Below are positions 37,711 to 47,932 of a DNA stretch of 64,000 nucleotides, one piece after another. The notes under the pieces were generated by a model. That model was given only the letters and a program-made list of their open reading frames with translations, made no database searches and was not told where the DNA came from. How positions within the stretch are numbered: the stretch's first letter is position 1; every line of letters begins with the position of its first letter. The translations under genes and the position numbers were made by a program. The stretch lies in NCBI GenBank assembly GCA_005883215.1, contig VAYS01000014.1, forward strand, positions 1-64,000. The letters run 5' to 3'. This DNA is from Actinomycetota bacterium. Lineage in GTDB: Bacteria > Actinomycetota > Thermoleophilia > Solirubrobacterales > Solirubrobacteraceae.

Positions 37711-38103
37711 GTGATACGTCCAATCTCACGCCTGGCCGCTGGCGCCGCGGTGTCGGTGGCCATGCTTGTGGGTGTGCCGGGCACCGCGCTGGCCGGCGGA
37801 CCGTCGATGACCATGCAGGTCCAGAGCCAGGCCCAGCTGCTTCCCGACGGGTCGGCCGTGCTGACGGTCGACTACTCGTGTATGCCCGACGTCGCCGGGC
37901 CTGGCGGGGTCATCATCGGGGAGCTGGAACAGACGGGAGCGGTAGGCGGCTCCTTTTCCGGGGCTATCTGCGATGACCAGAAGCACCAGGTGACGCTCGA
38001 TCAGGCGCCGGGGCCCTTTACACGCGGCCCGGCCGCGGCGTTTGTCTCTGTGCAGAACTCCAACGGCGAAGCAACCGCGCAGACCGAGGTCCTAGTCCAG
38101 TAG
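37711..38103 (+). CDS. Small secreted protein of unknown function
   Basis: 130 residues with a signal peptide cleaved near TALAGG (about 28) and a mature domain of about 100 residues with two Cys that could form a disulfide. GTG 37711 is preceded by AAGGAGGG with an 11-nt spacer. The composition suggests a beta-rich fold. No family is recognised. It is followed by a strong terminator hairpin. Confidence 0.75.
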   Translation: MIRPISRLAAGAAVSVAMLVGVPGTALAGGPSMTMQVQSQAQLLPDGSAVLTVDYSCMPDVAGPGGVIIGELEQTGAVGGSFSGAICDDQKHQVTLDQAPGPFTRGPAAAFVSVQNSNGEATAQTEVLVQ

Positions 38104-38166
38104 GAATCTGGCCGGGAACCCCGAGCTGCACCGGGGTTCGGGTGCTCGGTAGATGAGGTTGCGCAA

Positions 38167-38200
38167 AGGCGGCCCCCGTCAGGCTAGACGGGGGCCGCCT
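38167..38200. terminator. Strong bidirectional terminator hairpin
   Basis: AGGCGGCCCCCGTC (38167-38180) pairs perfectly with 38187-38200 across a 6-nt loop. It separates two convergent genes (ends at 38103 and 38320). No T-tract. Confidence 0.8.
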
Positions 38201-38319
38201 CCTCGTGGAGGCAGATTCAGGCGCCCGACCCGGTGGCGCTCAACTCCGGGGCCGGTCGCGCAGGAACTGATCGCCGACGGCGATCGCGTCCTCGATCGGT
38301 CTCCGGTAGTCGGGCCCGC

Positions 38320-40593
38320 TCAGGGTGCTCCGTTCCAGCCGCGCGAGTAGCACGGCAGGCCGTTGCACACGTCGTTGACGACCCCATTGGGCTGGGCGAA
38401 GTCCGACTTCTGCTGGCGGGCGGCGACGGTGTTGCGGGGCTCCTCGTGGGGGTCGTTGCCGCCCCATTGCGAGGGATCGACGCCCGCGGGACAGCCCGCG
38501 ATCGGCGGTGTGTTGGGAAACGGGGGCGGCCCGTTGCCGGCGCTGCAACCGTTGCGGATCGGCCCGCTGTCCCACACCACGATCGCCGAGCCCGGCCAGG
38601 GGTAGGAGGGGATCGCCGGGATGGCCCCGAAGAATGTGGACCCGCCCACCCCCAGCGGATCGCGGAAGGTGTCGATGGCGGGCGTGTGCAGGTCGGCGCC
38701 GATCGTGCGCGCCTCCACGGCGGCCGCCCAGTCGCTCACCTGGTGATCGCCGAAGGCGACGTGCATGAGCACAGTGTGCGCCGGCGTGTCGGGGAGCGGG
38801 TTGGTGGTCATGTGCTCGGCGTAGCCGTCGGCCTCGCCTCGATCCCAGAGCATCTGCAGCAGCCCGAACAGGACCTGGCGGTCGGCCTCGGTGGGATAGG
38901 CGTGGTAGATCAGCCACGCGTAGGAGGGAATGCCGGTGTTGGTCGGGGGACCCTCATCGGGGCTGCCCCGGCCAAAGTCGGTGGAGCGCTGTAGCAGGGT
39001 CGAGTAGTTCATGCCCGGCACCCCGAGCGTCGCCCGGTCGCCGTCCACCATCAAGGCCGCGGCCGCCCCGCCCAGGATGCCCCCCTGACTGTTGCCGTCG
39101 TAGTACAGGCGGCTGGTATCGATGACCGGCTGGCCGTTCCACTGGAAGGCCGGGTCCGAGGCGAAGCCCTGGGGGTGCACCATCAGTCGCCCTAGGTAGA
39201 GCTCGGCGAGCAGGCCCTCCTGCAGGCGATCGATCATCGTGTTGAAGCGAGACAGGTCGGCGATCACCGTGGCGACGTTGGGAATGTCGCAGTCGGGGGT
39301 CTCGGGCAGAAGGCCCTTCTGGGCCTCGGCGAGGAGCTGAGTGGGGTCAGGGGCGGGGGTGTCCGCGGCGCAGGCCATCCCGATCTCCTCGGTGGCGCAG
39401 AAGACGAAGTCGTGCTCGTTGGCCATCGCCTTGAGCTGACCCTGATTGACCTCGCCCCGGCTCCCGAACAGGCCGTGTCCGTACAGCGACGGACGCGCCG
39501 GCGCCTGGGTCGCCGCCCAGGGGATGTTGCAGGTGAACTTCCCTTCGTAGGTGTTGCCCGGCAGCTGCCCGGGCAGCTGTGACCCGGGTGGGTAGTAGAA
39601 GCCGCCGCCCGGCTGACACCCGGGGGTGAGCAGGTAGCAGGGCACGTAGAAGCGGCCCTGGACCTGGCGGGCGAGCGGGCCGCTGCCCGGGGCGTAGTTC
39701 TGCACGCTGGTGACCACGAATCGCGGTGGGCGTGATTCGGTCGGGACCCGCATGGTGGCGAGTTGATCTGGACGCTCGCCGAGCTGGCCGAAGGCGTCGC
39801 TGCGGATTTGGAGCATGCGCTGGGAGAGCGACTGCTCGCTGGCGACGGTGAAGTCCCAGGCCAGGTAGAGACTCGAGCGGTCGATCCCGACCTGGGCCAG
39901 GGTCCTGAAGATCGACTCCATGTGCGCCGCCCGGCCCGACGTTCCGCCCTCATAGGGGGCCGCGCCTTTGCCCTTGGAGGGGCGGTCGCGATAGGAGGCA
40001 AACGCCGCGGGCGCCGGGATCGAGCTGCCGTTGGAGTCCTTTAGGTCGCGCAGGGCGACGATGTAGCGGTGGCCCTCGGCCAGGTTGGCCGCCGGCCGGA
40101 TGATCAGGTTGCGGACCGAGTCGCTGGAGGCGTTGCTGTCGAGCTCGGTCCAGATCAGCTGGCGCTGGAGCGTGTCCGCGTCGAGCACCACGATCGGGGC
40201 GTTGGCGTCATAGCTCGCCTGGAGATTGCTGATCGGCACCCCGCCGGTGTTGTTGAGTGCCCGCGGGTTGTCGAGCCCCGGGATGTGGAGGGTGATCAGC
40301 GAGCCGGGGGAGAAGCCGTCGTTTCGGTTCCACTCGGTGGGGTCGATCGGCTTGCCGGCGGCGTTGTGGGGCATGGCCAGCAGGTCGAAGTCGACCCGCC
40401 GCCCGGTGTCGGTCTGGCGGTCGCGGACGGTGAAGAAGTCGTTGGGAAACGGCTGCAGGCAGACCGACGGATCGAAGTCGTCGCACCGGGGTGGTATCTG
40501 CGCCGAAGCGGGTGACGCCAGCGCGAGCAGCGCGAAGGACGCGAGCGCCGCCAGCGCTCCCGAGAGCGCAATTCGAGGCCGGACGCGCGTCAC
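38320..40593 (-). CDS. Large secreted esterase-like protein (intact paralogue)
   Basis: 757 residues with a signal peptide (cleavage near ASAQIPP, about 32). The mature protein starts with DPSVCLQPFPNDFFTVRD and carries a GNSQGG nucleophile-elbow motif in its second half, with Asp/His-containing segments later (DHQVSDW, PHEEP). Many Cys suggest disulfides outside the cell. I recognise no named family; the same protein is encoded, broken, at 26706-29213. The GTG at 40593 overlaps the STAS gene stop by 4 bp (GTGA), an unusual coupling of a secreted enzyme to a regulator. Confidence 0.75.
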   Translation of the reverse strand: MTRVRPRIALSGALAALASFALLALASPASAQIPPRCDDFDPSVCLQPFPNDFFTVRDRQTDTGRRVDFDLLAMPHNAAGKPIDPTEWNRNDGFSPGSLITLHIPGLDNPRALNNTGGVPISNLQASYDANAPIVVLDADTLQRQLIWTELDSNASSDSVRNLIIRPAANLAEGHRYIVALRDLKDSNGSSIPAPAAFASYRDRPSKGKGAAPYEGGTSGRAAHMESIFRTLAQVGIDRSSLYLAWDFTVASEQSLSQRMLQIRSDAFGQLGERPDQLATMRVPTESRPPRFVVTSVQNYAPGSGPLARQVQGRFYVPCYLLTPGCQPGGGFYYPPGSQLPGQLPGNTYEGKFTCNIPWAATQAPARPSLYGHGLFGSRGEVNQGQLKAMANEHDFVFCATEEIGMACAADTPAPDPTQLLAEAQKGLLPETPDCDIPNVATVIADLSRFNTMIDRLQEGLLAELYLGRLMVHPQGFASDPAFQWNGQPVIDTSRLYYDGNSQGGILGGAAAALMVDGDRATLGVPGMNYSTLLQRSTDFGRGSPDEGPPTNTGIPSYAWLIYHAYPTEADRQVLFGLLQMLWDRGEADGYAEHMTTNPLPDTPAHTVLMHVAFGDHQVSDWAAAVEARTIGADLHTPAIDTFRDPLGVGGSTFFGAIPAIPSYPWPGSAIVVWDSGPIRNGCSAGNGPPPFPNTPPIAGCPAGVDPSQWGGNDPHEEPRNTVAARQQKSDFAQPNGVVNDVCNGLPCYSRGWNGAP

Positions 40594-40994
40594 CCGAGCT
40601 CGCCCTCCTCGACGGCGGCGCGGATCGCCGCCGCTGCTTCGGGGGCGCTCGACCACAGCGGCTCGCGGGGGCTGGGAAAGCCCGTGAGCTCGAGCACCCG
40701 GCGGGTCGGCGATCCGTCGGGGCTGACCACCGAAAGCCGCTGGCGTCGCCGGTGGACGCGGTTGCGCAGGCGATACAGGAGCTGCACGGTGGAGCTGTCG
40801 ATGTAGCGGGCCTGGGAGAGGTCAAGCAGGACGCCGAGCATGTGGTTGGGGATCTTGAGCACCGCGCGCTCGAGGTCCTCCAGGTTGGAGAGGTCTATCT
40901 CGCCGGCCACCTTGACCGTGCGCACGCCGTCTTTGTCGCTGACGCGTATCCGGGCCAGCGGAAGCGCCGAGCGCCCGTTGTCGGCGGCCGTCAT
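40590..40994 (-). CDS. STAS-domain anti-anti-sigma factor
   Basis: 134 residues of the SpoIIAA/RsbV family. The phosphorylation loop reads ARYIDSSTVQLL, with Ser67 or Ser68 the acceptor. In the known mechanism, the unphosphorylated antagonist binds an anti-sigma kinase and frees the sigma factor. The ATG at 40994 overlaps the stop of the PP2C/HATPase gene (ATGA), so the antagonist is made next to its likely phosphatase and kinase. Confidence 0.88.
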   Translation of the reverse strand: MTAADNGRSALPLARIRVSDKDGVRTVKVAGEIDLSNLEDLERAVLKIPNHMLGVLLDLSQARYIDSSTVQLLYRLRNRVHRRRQRLSVVSPDGSPTRRVLELTGFPSPREPLWSSAPEAAAAIRAAVEEGELG

Positions 40995-43144
40995 CGGGAC
41001 CCGCCGCCGCCGACCGGGCCGCGGGAGAGCCGGCGAAAGATCCGTACCGTCGTCCCTCCCTTGCCGCGGTCGACCTCGAGCCGGTCGTTTAGCTGCTCGA
41101 TCAGCTTCAGACCCCGGCCCCGCGTGCGTCCCCGCGGCGCGCGCCAGGCGCCGTGGTCGCGCACGGTCACCAGGACGCCGTCCTCGTGCCTGCGGGCTTC
41201 GATCTCCACCTCGTTCTCCTCGGGTCCGTAGGCGTGCTCGACCGCGTTGGCCGTTGCCTCGCTGACCGCGAGGGCGAGCGCGTAGACGTCGTCGCCGCTG
41301 GCCCCGATCCCCTCCAGGTACCGGCCCAGGGCGTGACGGGCTGTCGGTACGGCGCTGGGCTCGGCGGGCAACACCAACGCCAGCGGCTGGTCGGTGCGGG
41401 GCACGGACCGCACCGCGAGCAGCGCGACGTCGTCGTGGCAGGCCTCGTCGTCGTGGATCGTCTCGAGGACGTGGGCAGCCAGGCGCTCCAGCTCCGCGGG
41501 TGCCGCGAGTACCGCCCGGCGCAAGCGCTCGAGGCCTATGTCGATCGTCTGGCCGCGGCGCTCCACGAGCCCATCGGTGAAGAACAGCACGGTGGCGCCG
41601 GGATCCAGCCGACACTCGGACTCGGGGTAGCGCTGGCGGTCTTGAACGCCGAGCGGCGGGTTCCGGGGGGGATCGAGATAGCGAGCCTCGCCCGGCTCGG
41701 CCATCACCAGCGGGGGCGGATGACCGGCGCTGGTCACGCGGGCGCTGCCGGTCTCGGGGTCGAGGATCATCAGCGACAACGTCGCCACCATCACCTCGCC
41801 GTGGGAGAGCGTCACCAGGCGGTTGAGTTGCTCCATGGTGTGCCCCGGCCCGTGTCCCTCGACCAGATAGGCGCGCAGGGCGTTGCGCAGCTCGCCCATG
41901 ACCGCCGCGGCTCGCAGTCCGTGGCCCACCACGTCGCCGATCGCCAGGCCCACCTGACCGTCGGCGAGCAGGACCGCGTCATACCAATCGCCGCCCACCT
42001 GGGCCGCCGTCCCACTGGGCAGATAGCGCGCGGTGAGCTCGAGCTGCGGGACGCGCGGCAGTCGATCGGGGAGCAGGCTGCGCTGGAGCATCTCCACCAG
42101 ACCCCGCTCGTGCTCATAAGAGCGCGCGTGGTCGATCGCGATCGCGGCTCGCTCGGCGCTCAGGCCCATCAACACGGTGTCTTCGGGCGAGAAGTGGCCG
42201 GGGCGGCAGGACCCCAGGTAAAGGACGCCGACTACCTCGCCCCGCGAGAGCAGGGGAGACGCCAGCACCGAGCGCACTCCGGTGGCGGCCAGCGACTCGT
42301 GCAGCTGTGCGTCGGGGCCCACCTCGGCCAGGGCCTGGGCGTCGCCGGCCTGGGCAAGCGACCCCAGGAAGCCGCCTTGCTCGGGTGTGACCGTGGTCTC
42401 GCCCGCCTGGCGCTCGAGGCCGTGTACGGCGCGCAGGATCAGATCGCCCGAGTCGCGATCGGCGAGCAGCAGGCCCGCGGTATCAGCCTCGAACAGGGCC
42501 GACGTACGCCCCAGCAGCTCGGGGAGCAGGTCCTCCATCTCCAGATGGGCAAGCGCCGCATCGGAGACCGACTGAAGCCTGCGCACGGCGCTGGCCACCG
42601 CTTCGGCCTCGGCCCGGGCGTGGGCCTCGCGGATGCGTTCGGCGCGCTCGTGATGGAGCCGGACGAATACCGACACCTTCGAGCGCAGCACCCCCGGCTC
42701 AAACGGCTTGACCACATAGTCGACCGCCCCGGACTGATAGCCCCGAAACGCCTGATCGACGTCGGCCTCCTGGCCGGTGAGGAAGATGATCGGGGTGTGG
42801 CGAGTGCGCTGGCGGGCGCTGATGTAGCGCGCGGTCTCCAGGCCGTCCATGCCGGGCATGCGGACGTCGAGCAGGATCACCGCGAATTCCTCGCGCAGCA
42901 GCAGCCTGAGCGCCTCTTCTCCCGAGGTCGCCCGCACCAGACGCTGGCCCAGCGGCTCGAGCACCGCCTCCAGGGCGAGGAGGTTCTCCGGGTTGTCGTC
43001 GACGAGTAGGACGTTGACCGCCGATGTCTCGGTCAGGGGGGGCGGCGGCCCGGTGGGCGGAACCAGGGCCAGCGGATGACCCCCCGGACGGGCGGTCCCG
43101 TTGGCGGAGGCAACCGGCGGGTGCTGATCGGTGGTTTCGGTCAT
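40991..43144 (-). CDS. REC-GAF-PP2C phosphatase fused to a HATPase (RsbU plus RsbW type)
   Basis: 717 residues. Receiver domain at about 43-160 with phospho-acceptor Asp93 (LLDVRMPGMDG); coiled linker; GAF-like sensor at about 195-350; SpoIIE/PP2C phosphatase at about 370-575 (GGDWYDAVLL, GLAIGDVVGHG, LFFTDGLVE); and an RsbW-like HATPase at about 595-705 (VSEATANAVEHAYG, VRDHG, GRGLKLI). One protein thus holds both the phosphatase and the kinase-like domain that act oppositely on a STAS antagonist. Starts at ATG 43144, 46 bp after the upstream kinase gene. Confidence 0.9.
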   Translation of the reverse strand: MTETTDQHPPVASANGTARPGGHPLALVPPTGPPPPLTETSAVNVLLVDDNPENLLALEAVLEPLGQRLVRATSGEEALRLLLREEFAVILLDVRMPGMDGLETARYISARQRTRHTPIIFLTGQEADVDQAFRGYQSGAVDYVVKPFEPGVLRSKVSVFVRLHHERAERIREAHARAEAEAVASAVRRLQSVSDAALAHLEMEDLLPELLGRTSALFEADTAGLLLADRDSGDLILRAVHGLERQAGETTVTPEQGGFLGSLAQAGDAQALAEVGPDAQLHESLAATGVRSVLASPLLSRGEVVGVLYLGSCRPGHFSPEDTVLMGLSAERAAIAIDHARSYEHERGLVEMLQRSLLPDRLPRVPQLELTARYLPSGTAAQVGGDWYDAVLLADGQVGLAIGDVVGHGLRAAAVMGELRNALRAYLVEGHGPGHTMEQLNRLVTLSHGEVMVATLSLMILDPETGSARVTSAGHPPPLVMAEPGEARYLDPPRNPPLGVQDRQRYPESECRLDPGATVLFFTDGLVERRGQTIDIGLERLRRAVLAAPAELERLAAHVLETIHDDEACHDDVALLAVRSVPRTDQPLALVLPAEPSAVPTARHALGRYLEGIGASGDDVYALALAVSEATANAVEHAYGPEENEVEIEARRHEDGVLVTVRDHGAWRAPRGRTRGRGLKLIEQLNDRLEVDRGKGGTTVRIFRRLSRGPVGGGGSR

Positions 43145-43190
43145 GGCGCTAGCTCGACGGGCTGCAAGCAGGGCCCCGGCCCTCGCTGGG

Positions 43191-46100
43191 TCACTCGCGC
43201 AGCCAGGCCCGGATCAGCGACATCAGCTTGTCCGGCTCGACCGGCTTGGTGATGTAGTCCGAGGCGCCGGCGCTCAGGCTCTTCTCCCGATCGCCCTGCA
43301 TCGCCTTGGCCGTCACGGCGATTATCGGGAGCTTGGCGAAATCGGGCATCTCCCGGATGGCCGCCATCGTCTGATAGCCGTCCATGCCCGGCATCATGAT
43401 GTCCATCAGGACGAGGTCGACATCCTGCTGGCGCTCCAGGACGCCCAGCGCCTCCTGACCGGTCTCGCTGAACAGGACCTCCATGCCCGCGTCCTCGAGC
43501 AAGCTCGCCAAGGCGAACAGGTTGCGCACGTCGTCGTCGACGAGTAGGACCTTGCGGCCGCCGAGCGAGCCGTCATCGGCTGCGGTGCGGGGCGAGGACC
43601 ACTCCGTCGCCGGGCGCACCGGCTGGCGGTGCAGGGCGACGGCGGTCTCGGCCGCGATCTGCTCGGGGTTGGCGACCACCCGGGTCCGCAGCCGCGTGTC
43701 GTAGGCGCGCAGCCGCGCCCGGTCGCGATCGGTCAACGGCCGGTCGGGACAGAGCAGGATCGGACCCGCCGCCAGACCGGACTCGTCGAGGCGGTCCAGC
43801 AGCCGGAACATCGCCGCCTTGGAGACGCCGGCGCCCAGCACCAGGCAGTCGAGCGCCTCGTCGCCGAGCGCTCCGGCCGCTTCCTCCTCCGAGGCGGCGG
43901 TGGCCAGCGCCACCCCCTTGTCTCGGCCGATCAGGCCGGTCACGGCTCGGGCCCCCGACTGGCCCCGTTCCACTATCAGCACGCGCTTGGCCGTGCGCTG
44001 GAGCATCCCCAGCGCCGCCCCCGTCGCCGCCCGCAACGGCGAAGTCTCGGCGGCGAGGGCACCACCACCGGCGCCGCCGTTTGCGTCCGCGTCCAGGGCG
44101 CGAGCCGGCTCCGCCGACAGCGCCGCCGCGATCACCTGGGCGCGCTCGGCGGGCGCGATCGTCCCGTCGGCGGGCCCCCCGGTGCCGTCGCCCAAGGGGC
44201 GAGAGCGCGGGAACGCGATCGGCAGCACCAAGGTAAAGCTCGAGCCCACGCCGACGATGGACTCCACTATCAATTCGCCGCCCAGCGCCCGCGCGAGCTC
44301 GCGACTGATGGACAGGCCCAGGCCCGTGCCTCCGTACTTGCGCGAGGTCGTCCCGTCGGCCTGTTGGAAGGCCTCGAAGATGAACTGCAGCTTGTCTTCG
44401 GCGATCCCCGGCCCGGTATCGGAGACGCTGAACAGTAGCCGCTCGTCGGAGGCGCGAGCGATGGTCAGCGTGACCCCGCCGACCTCGGTGAACTTAAACG
44501 CGTTGGAGAGCAGGTTGCGCAGCACCTGCTCCAGGCGTTGCTGGTCGGTGAGGACGCTCTCGGGCAGGTCCGGCGCGGCGACCACCTCGAGGCTCAGGCC
44601 CTGGTCCGCCGCCACCGGCTGGAACGTACGCTTGACGTAGTCGGTCACCGCGTCGAGGGCGACCAAGTCGGGCAGGATCTCCATCTTGCCCGCCTCGATC
44701 TTGCTCAGATCGAGGATGTCGGAGATCAACTCGAGCAGGTCGGTCCCGGCTCGGTGGATGGTACGGGCGAACTCCAGCTGTTTGTCCGAGAGGTTTCGCT
44801 CGTCGTTTTCGGCCAGCAGCTTGGACAGGATCAGCAGGCTGTTGAGCGGTGTCCGCAGCTCGTGGCTCATGTTGGCCAGGAACTCGGACTTGTACTTCGA
44901 GGACAACGCCAGCTGGGCGGCCTTCTCCTCCAGCCCCCGACGGGCCAACTCGATCTCGCGGTTCTTGGTCTCGATGTCGCGGTTGCGCTGCTCGAGCTCG
45001 GCGTTTGAGCGCGTGAGCTCGTCCTGGCGCTGCTGGAGCTCCTCGGACTGGTTCTGCAGCTCCTGGGTGAGCGACTGGGACTGCTGCAAGAGCTCCTCGG
45101 TGCGCATGTTGGCGATGATCGTGTTGAGCACGACGCCGAGCGTCTCCATCAGCTGCTCGAGGAAGGTGAGGTGGCTGTCGCTGTAGGCCTCGAGCGAGGC
45201 CAGCTCGATGACGCCGAGCAGCTGCTCCTCGAACAGGATCGGCATCACGATGATGTTGGCCGGCGCGACGTCGGCCAAGCCACTGGTGATGCGCAACGAT
45301 TCCTGGGGGGCGCCGGTGATGAGGATTGGCTTCTTCTCGACGGCGGCTTGGCCCACCAGGCCCTCCCCCAACGCCCAGCGGGTGGGGATCTCCCCGCGGG
45401 TGCGGTAGCCGTAGCTGGCGATCAGGCGCAGCTCGGTCTCGGCGTCCTCGCCGTCCGGGGTCTCGGCCAGGAAGAAGGCGCCGAGCTGACCCTGCACGGT
45501 CGGCGTCAGCTCGGACATGATCAGCCGGGAGACCGTGCGCAGCTCGCGCTGACCCTGCATCAGGCCCGAGATGCGCGCCAGGTTGGTCTTCAGCCAGTCC
45601 TGCTCCTCGTTGCGCTGGGTGGTGTAGCGCAGGTTGGCGATCATCTGGTTGATGTTGTCCTTGAGCTCGGCCACCTCGCCCTGGGCCTCGACGGCGATCG
45701 ACCGGGTCAGGTCACCCTGGGTCACCGCGGTGGATACCTCGGCGATGGCGCGCACCTGGGTGGTCAGGTTCCCCGCCAGCTGGTTTACGTTCTCGGTCAG
45801 CCCGCGCCAGGTGCCCGAGACGCCCTCCACCTCGGCCTGGCCGCCGAGCTTGCCCTCGGTGCCCACCTCGCGCGCCACGCGGGTGACCTCGTCGGCGAAG
45901 CTCGAGAGCTGGTCGACCATCGTGTTGATGGTGTCCTTGAGTTCGAGAATCTCGCCCTTGGCGTCGACGGTGATCTTCTGGGAGAGGTCGCCGTTGGCCA
46001 CCGCGGTGGTCACCTGGGCGATGTTTCGCACCTGATCGGTCAGGTTGGAGGCCATCAGGTTTACGTTCTCGGTCAGCCCGCGCCAGGTCCCCGAGACGCC

Positions 46101-46949
46101 CGCGACCTCGGCCTGGCCGCCGAGCTTGCCCTCGGTGCCCACCTCGCGCGCCACCCGGGTGACCTCGGCGGCGAACGACCGCAGCTGCTCGACCATCGTG
46201 TTGATGGTGTCCTTGAGCTCGAGGATCTCGCCCTTGGCGTCGACCGTGATCTGCTCGGAGAGGTCGCCCTGGGCCACCGCGGTGGCGACCTGGGCGATGT
46301 TTCGCACCTGGTCGGTGAGGTTGTTGGCCATGAAGTTGACCGAGTCGGTGAGGTCCTCCCAGGTGCCCGAGACGCCCTCGACCTCGGCCTGGCCGCCGAG
46401 CTTGCCCTCGGTGCCCACCTCGCGGGCCACGCGGGTGACCTCGTCGGCGAAGCTCGAGAGCTGGTCGACCATCGTGTTGACGGTGGTGCCGATGCGCAGG
46501 AACTCGCCTTTGACCGGCTGTCCTTCGATCTTCATCGCCATCTTCTGGGACAGGTCGCCCTCGGCCACCGCGCCGATCACCCGGGCGACCTCGGTGGTCG
46601 GGCGCACCAGGTCATCGATCAGGCTGTTGACCGCCTCCAGCGCCGTCTGCCACTCCCCCGACGCGCCCGGCAGCGAGGCACGGACGGTCATGCGCCCCTC
46701 GCGTCCGATGATGCGCCCGACGCGCACCAGCTCGTTCGCCATCCGGTGGTTGGTGGCCACCAGCTCGTTGAAATCGGCGGCGATCTCGCCCAGCACGCCC
46801 TTGCGGCGGGCGTTCAGGCGGGCCGAGAAGTCACCCGCGCGCGCGGCCCGGACCGCGGCGCGCAGCTCCCCCAGGGCCTGCTCGTCGACCGCGGTGGACC
46901 CGTTGGCCCGCGCAGACGTCGCGCTTCCCGGCTTGGCTGTGGCTGCCAC
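43191..46949 (-). CDS. Soluble poly-HAMP hybrid sensor histidine kinase
   Basis: 1252 residues from GTG 46949 (GGGGGAGCC upstream). No membrane span is seen. About five HAMP-like units fill residues 27-440, two of them (215-306 and 307-398) exact 92-residue repeats. Then come a GAF domain (about 460-610), a coiled coil, HisKA with the H-box SHELRTPLN near 696, HATPase (about 800-920; [16 protein letters not shown]), a degenerate receiver lacking its Asp, and a full receiver (about 1133-1252; [13 protein letters not shown]). The repeat layout resembles group III kinases of the fungal Nik1 type. It probably phosphorylates its own receiver and perhaps that of the next protein. Confidence 0.9.
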   Translation of the reverse strand: MAATAKPGSATSARANGSTAVDEQALGELRAAVRAARAGDFSARLNARRKGVLGEIAADFNELVATNHRMANELVRVGRIIGREGRMTVRASLPGASGEWQTALEAVNSLIDDLVRPTTEVARVIGAVAEGDLSQKMAMKIEGQPVKGEFLRIGTTVNTMVDQLSSFADEVTRVAREVGTEGKLGGQAEVEGVSGTWEDLTDSVNFMANNLTDQVRNIAQVATAVAQGDLSEQITVDAKGEILELKDTINTMVEQLRSFAAEVTRVAREVGTEGKLGGQAEVAGVSGTWRGLTENVNLMASNLTDQVRNIAQVTTAVANGDLSQKITVDAKGEILELKDTINTMVDQLSSFADEVTRVAREVGTEGKLGGQAEVEGVSGTWRGLTENVNQLAGNLTTQVRAIAEVSTAVTQGDLTRSIAVEAQGEVAELKDNINQMIANLRYTTQRNEEQDWLKTNLARISGLMQGQRELRTVSRLIMSELTPTVQGQLGAFFLAETPDGEDAETELRLIASYGYRTRGEIPTRWALGEGLVGQAAVEKKPILITGAPQESLRITSGLADVAPANIIVMPILFEEQLLGVIELASLEAYSDSHLTFLEQLMETLGVVLNTIIANMRTEELLQQSQSLTQELQNQSEELQQRQDELTRSNAELEQRNRDIETKNREIELARRGLEEKAAQLALSSKYKSEFLANMSHELRTPLNSLLILSKLLAENDERNLSDKQLEFARTIHRAGTDLLELISDILDLSKIEAGKMEILPDLVALDAVTDYVKRTFQPVAADQGLSLEVVAAPDLPESVLTDQQRLEQVLRNLLSNAFKFTEVGGVTLTIARASDERLLFSVSDTGPGIAEDKLQFIFEAFQQADGTTSRKYGGTGLGLSISRELARALGGELIVESIVGVGSSFTLVLPIAFPRSRPLGDGTGGPADGTIAPAERAQVIAAALSAEPARALDADANGGAGGGALAAETSPLRAATGAALGMLQRTAKRVLIVERGQSGARAVTGLIGRDKGVALATAASEEEAAGALGDEALDCLVLGAGVSKAAMFRLLDRLDESGLAAGPILLCPDRPLTDRDRARLRAYDTRLRTRVVANPEQIAAETAVALHRQPVRPATEWSSPRTAADDGSLGGRKVLLVDDDVRNLFALASLLEDAGMEVLFSETGQEALGVLERQQDVDLVLMDIMMPGMDGYQTMAAIREMPDFAKLPIIAVTAKAMQGDREKSLSAGASDYITKPVEPDKLMSLIRAWLRE
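45756..46307 (-). repeat. Tandem 276-bp repeats encoding 92-residue HAMP units
   Basis: The DNA for residues 215-306 (46307-46032) and 307-398 (46031-45756) is repeated with few changes; partial copies flank both sides. Each unit includes [21 protein letters not shown]. Such repeats may recombine and change the unit number. Confidence 0.85.
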
Positions 46950-47036
46950 GGCTCCCCCTTCAGCTGCCCGGTGTCTTACCCCTAGCTTTCCGCGGCGCGG
47001 TCGGTGGGCCACGCCCCCGCGGCTAGCCGAAGGCGG

Positions 47037-47062
47037 TTACCCGATGACTGCGTTTGGCAAAC
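47037..47062 (-). promoter_or_regulatory. Sigma-B/F-type stress promoter of the poly-HAMP kinase
   Basis: On the minus strand, GTTT (47062-47059), a 16-bp spacer and GGGTAA (47042-47037). This matches the GTTT-N14-16-GGGTAA type used by actinobacterial SigB/SigF-like factors. It ends 88 nt before the kinase start. The call is by eye. Confidence 0.5.
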
Positions 47063-47111
47063 CCTAGCCCGGGCCGCCGGATCTCGAGCCGGTCCCGCCC
47101 ACCCTTTGCCG

Positions 47112-47930
47112 CTAGCCCGGGCCCTCCAGGCGCTCGATCTCGGCGCGCCGGGCATCCGAGCCCTGGCCCGGGCCGAGCCCGATCCCCGGCGGAAGCTCGA
47201 GGTGCAGCTCGCTGGCGCGGTCGATGCCCACGTCTACGCCGGCGGGGCGACAGGCGAGCACGTGGCCTCCGCGCCGGCGCTCGGCGTCGACGAAGTGCAG
47301 GTGATAGCCCGGCACCTCCAGGCCCTGGGCGTAGGCTGCAAAGCGAAAGCCGACGATCGTCCCCCTCACCCCGCGCAGCTCGAAGACGTGCTGCTCGTCG
47401 GAGAGGACGGCGAGCGACCGGTAGGGAGGACGCTGCCGGGGCACCGAGCGAGCGCGCACCAGCTCAAAGGCGCCGTCGATGCGCACCGCGCAGCTGGGCG
47501 ACCCCGGCGGCGCGTGGCGGTTAAGCGCGGCCAGGAACGCCTCGTGCTCGAGCGGCTCCTCGATCCTGAACGCAACCACCGGGGAGAAGAAGGTCACCAC
47601 CGCAAACGGGGTCTTGGCGGTGGGGGGGATCTCGGTGATCGCTCCGTCGGGGTCGGCGCGCAGAAAACGTCCGTCGAGGGCGATCATCTCCCCGTCGAGG
47701 CCGTCGAGGGTCCCCAGCCCCAGGTCGCCGTGCTGGGCCAGCTCGGCGAAGCTCAGGTCGCCCTCGAAGTCCCCGTCGAACAGGGCGTCCAAGGTCGAGG
47801 TCTGAAACACCACGTGGGGCTCGTGCTCGGCGTGGACGCCCGCCCGGCGAGCGGCCTGCACGTGCAGGCCGTGGATGAGCCGCTCGTCGACGAGGTCGCT
47901 GGCGGCGGGATTCGCGGCCGGCGCCGCCAT
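47112..47930 (-). CDS. budA: Alpha-acetolactate decarboxylase
   Basis: Converts acetolactate to acetoin. 272 residues. The family's FQTSTLDALFDGDFEGDLSFAEL opening, HGDLGLGTLDGLDGEM and the zinc-site region HLHFVDAERRRGGHV are clear. The metal is held by His residues in HLHF and HV, with a conserved Glu/Arg; these are visible. The ATG at 47930 lies 2 bp after the enoyl-CoA hydratase stop, so the two are co-transcribed. No acetolactate synthase or butanediol dehydrogenase is in the window. Confidence 0.92.
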   Translation of the reverse strand: MAAPAANPAASDLVDERLIHGLHVQAARRAGVHAEHEPHVVFQTSTLDALFDGDFEGDLSFAELAQHGDLGLGTLDGLDGEMIALDGRFLRADPDGAITEIPPTAKTPFAVVTFFSPVVAFRIEEPLEHEAFLAALNRHAPPGSPSCAVRIDGAFELVRARSVPRQRPPYRSLAVLSDEQHVFELRGVRGTIVGFRFAAYAQGLEVPGYHLHFVDAERRRGGHVLACRPAGVDVGIDRASELHLELPPGIGLGPGQGSDARRAEIERLEGPG

Positions 47931-47932
47931 GT

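Noticed and set aside
45756..46583. Repeats here as a CRISPR-like or mobile repeat array
   Set aside because: They are coding HAMP units in frame with 276-bp period.
46970..46980. A second GGGTAA on the minus strand near the kinase start
   Set aside because: No GTTT-like -35 at the right distance, unlike the site at 47037-47062.
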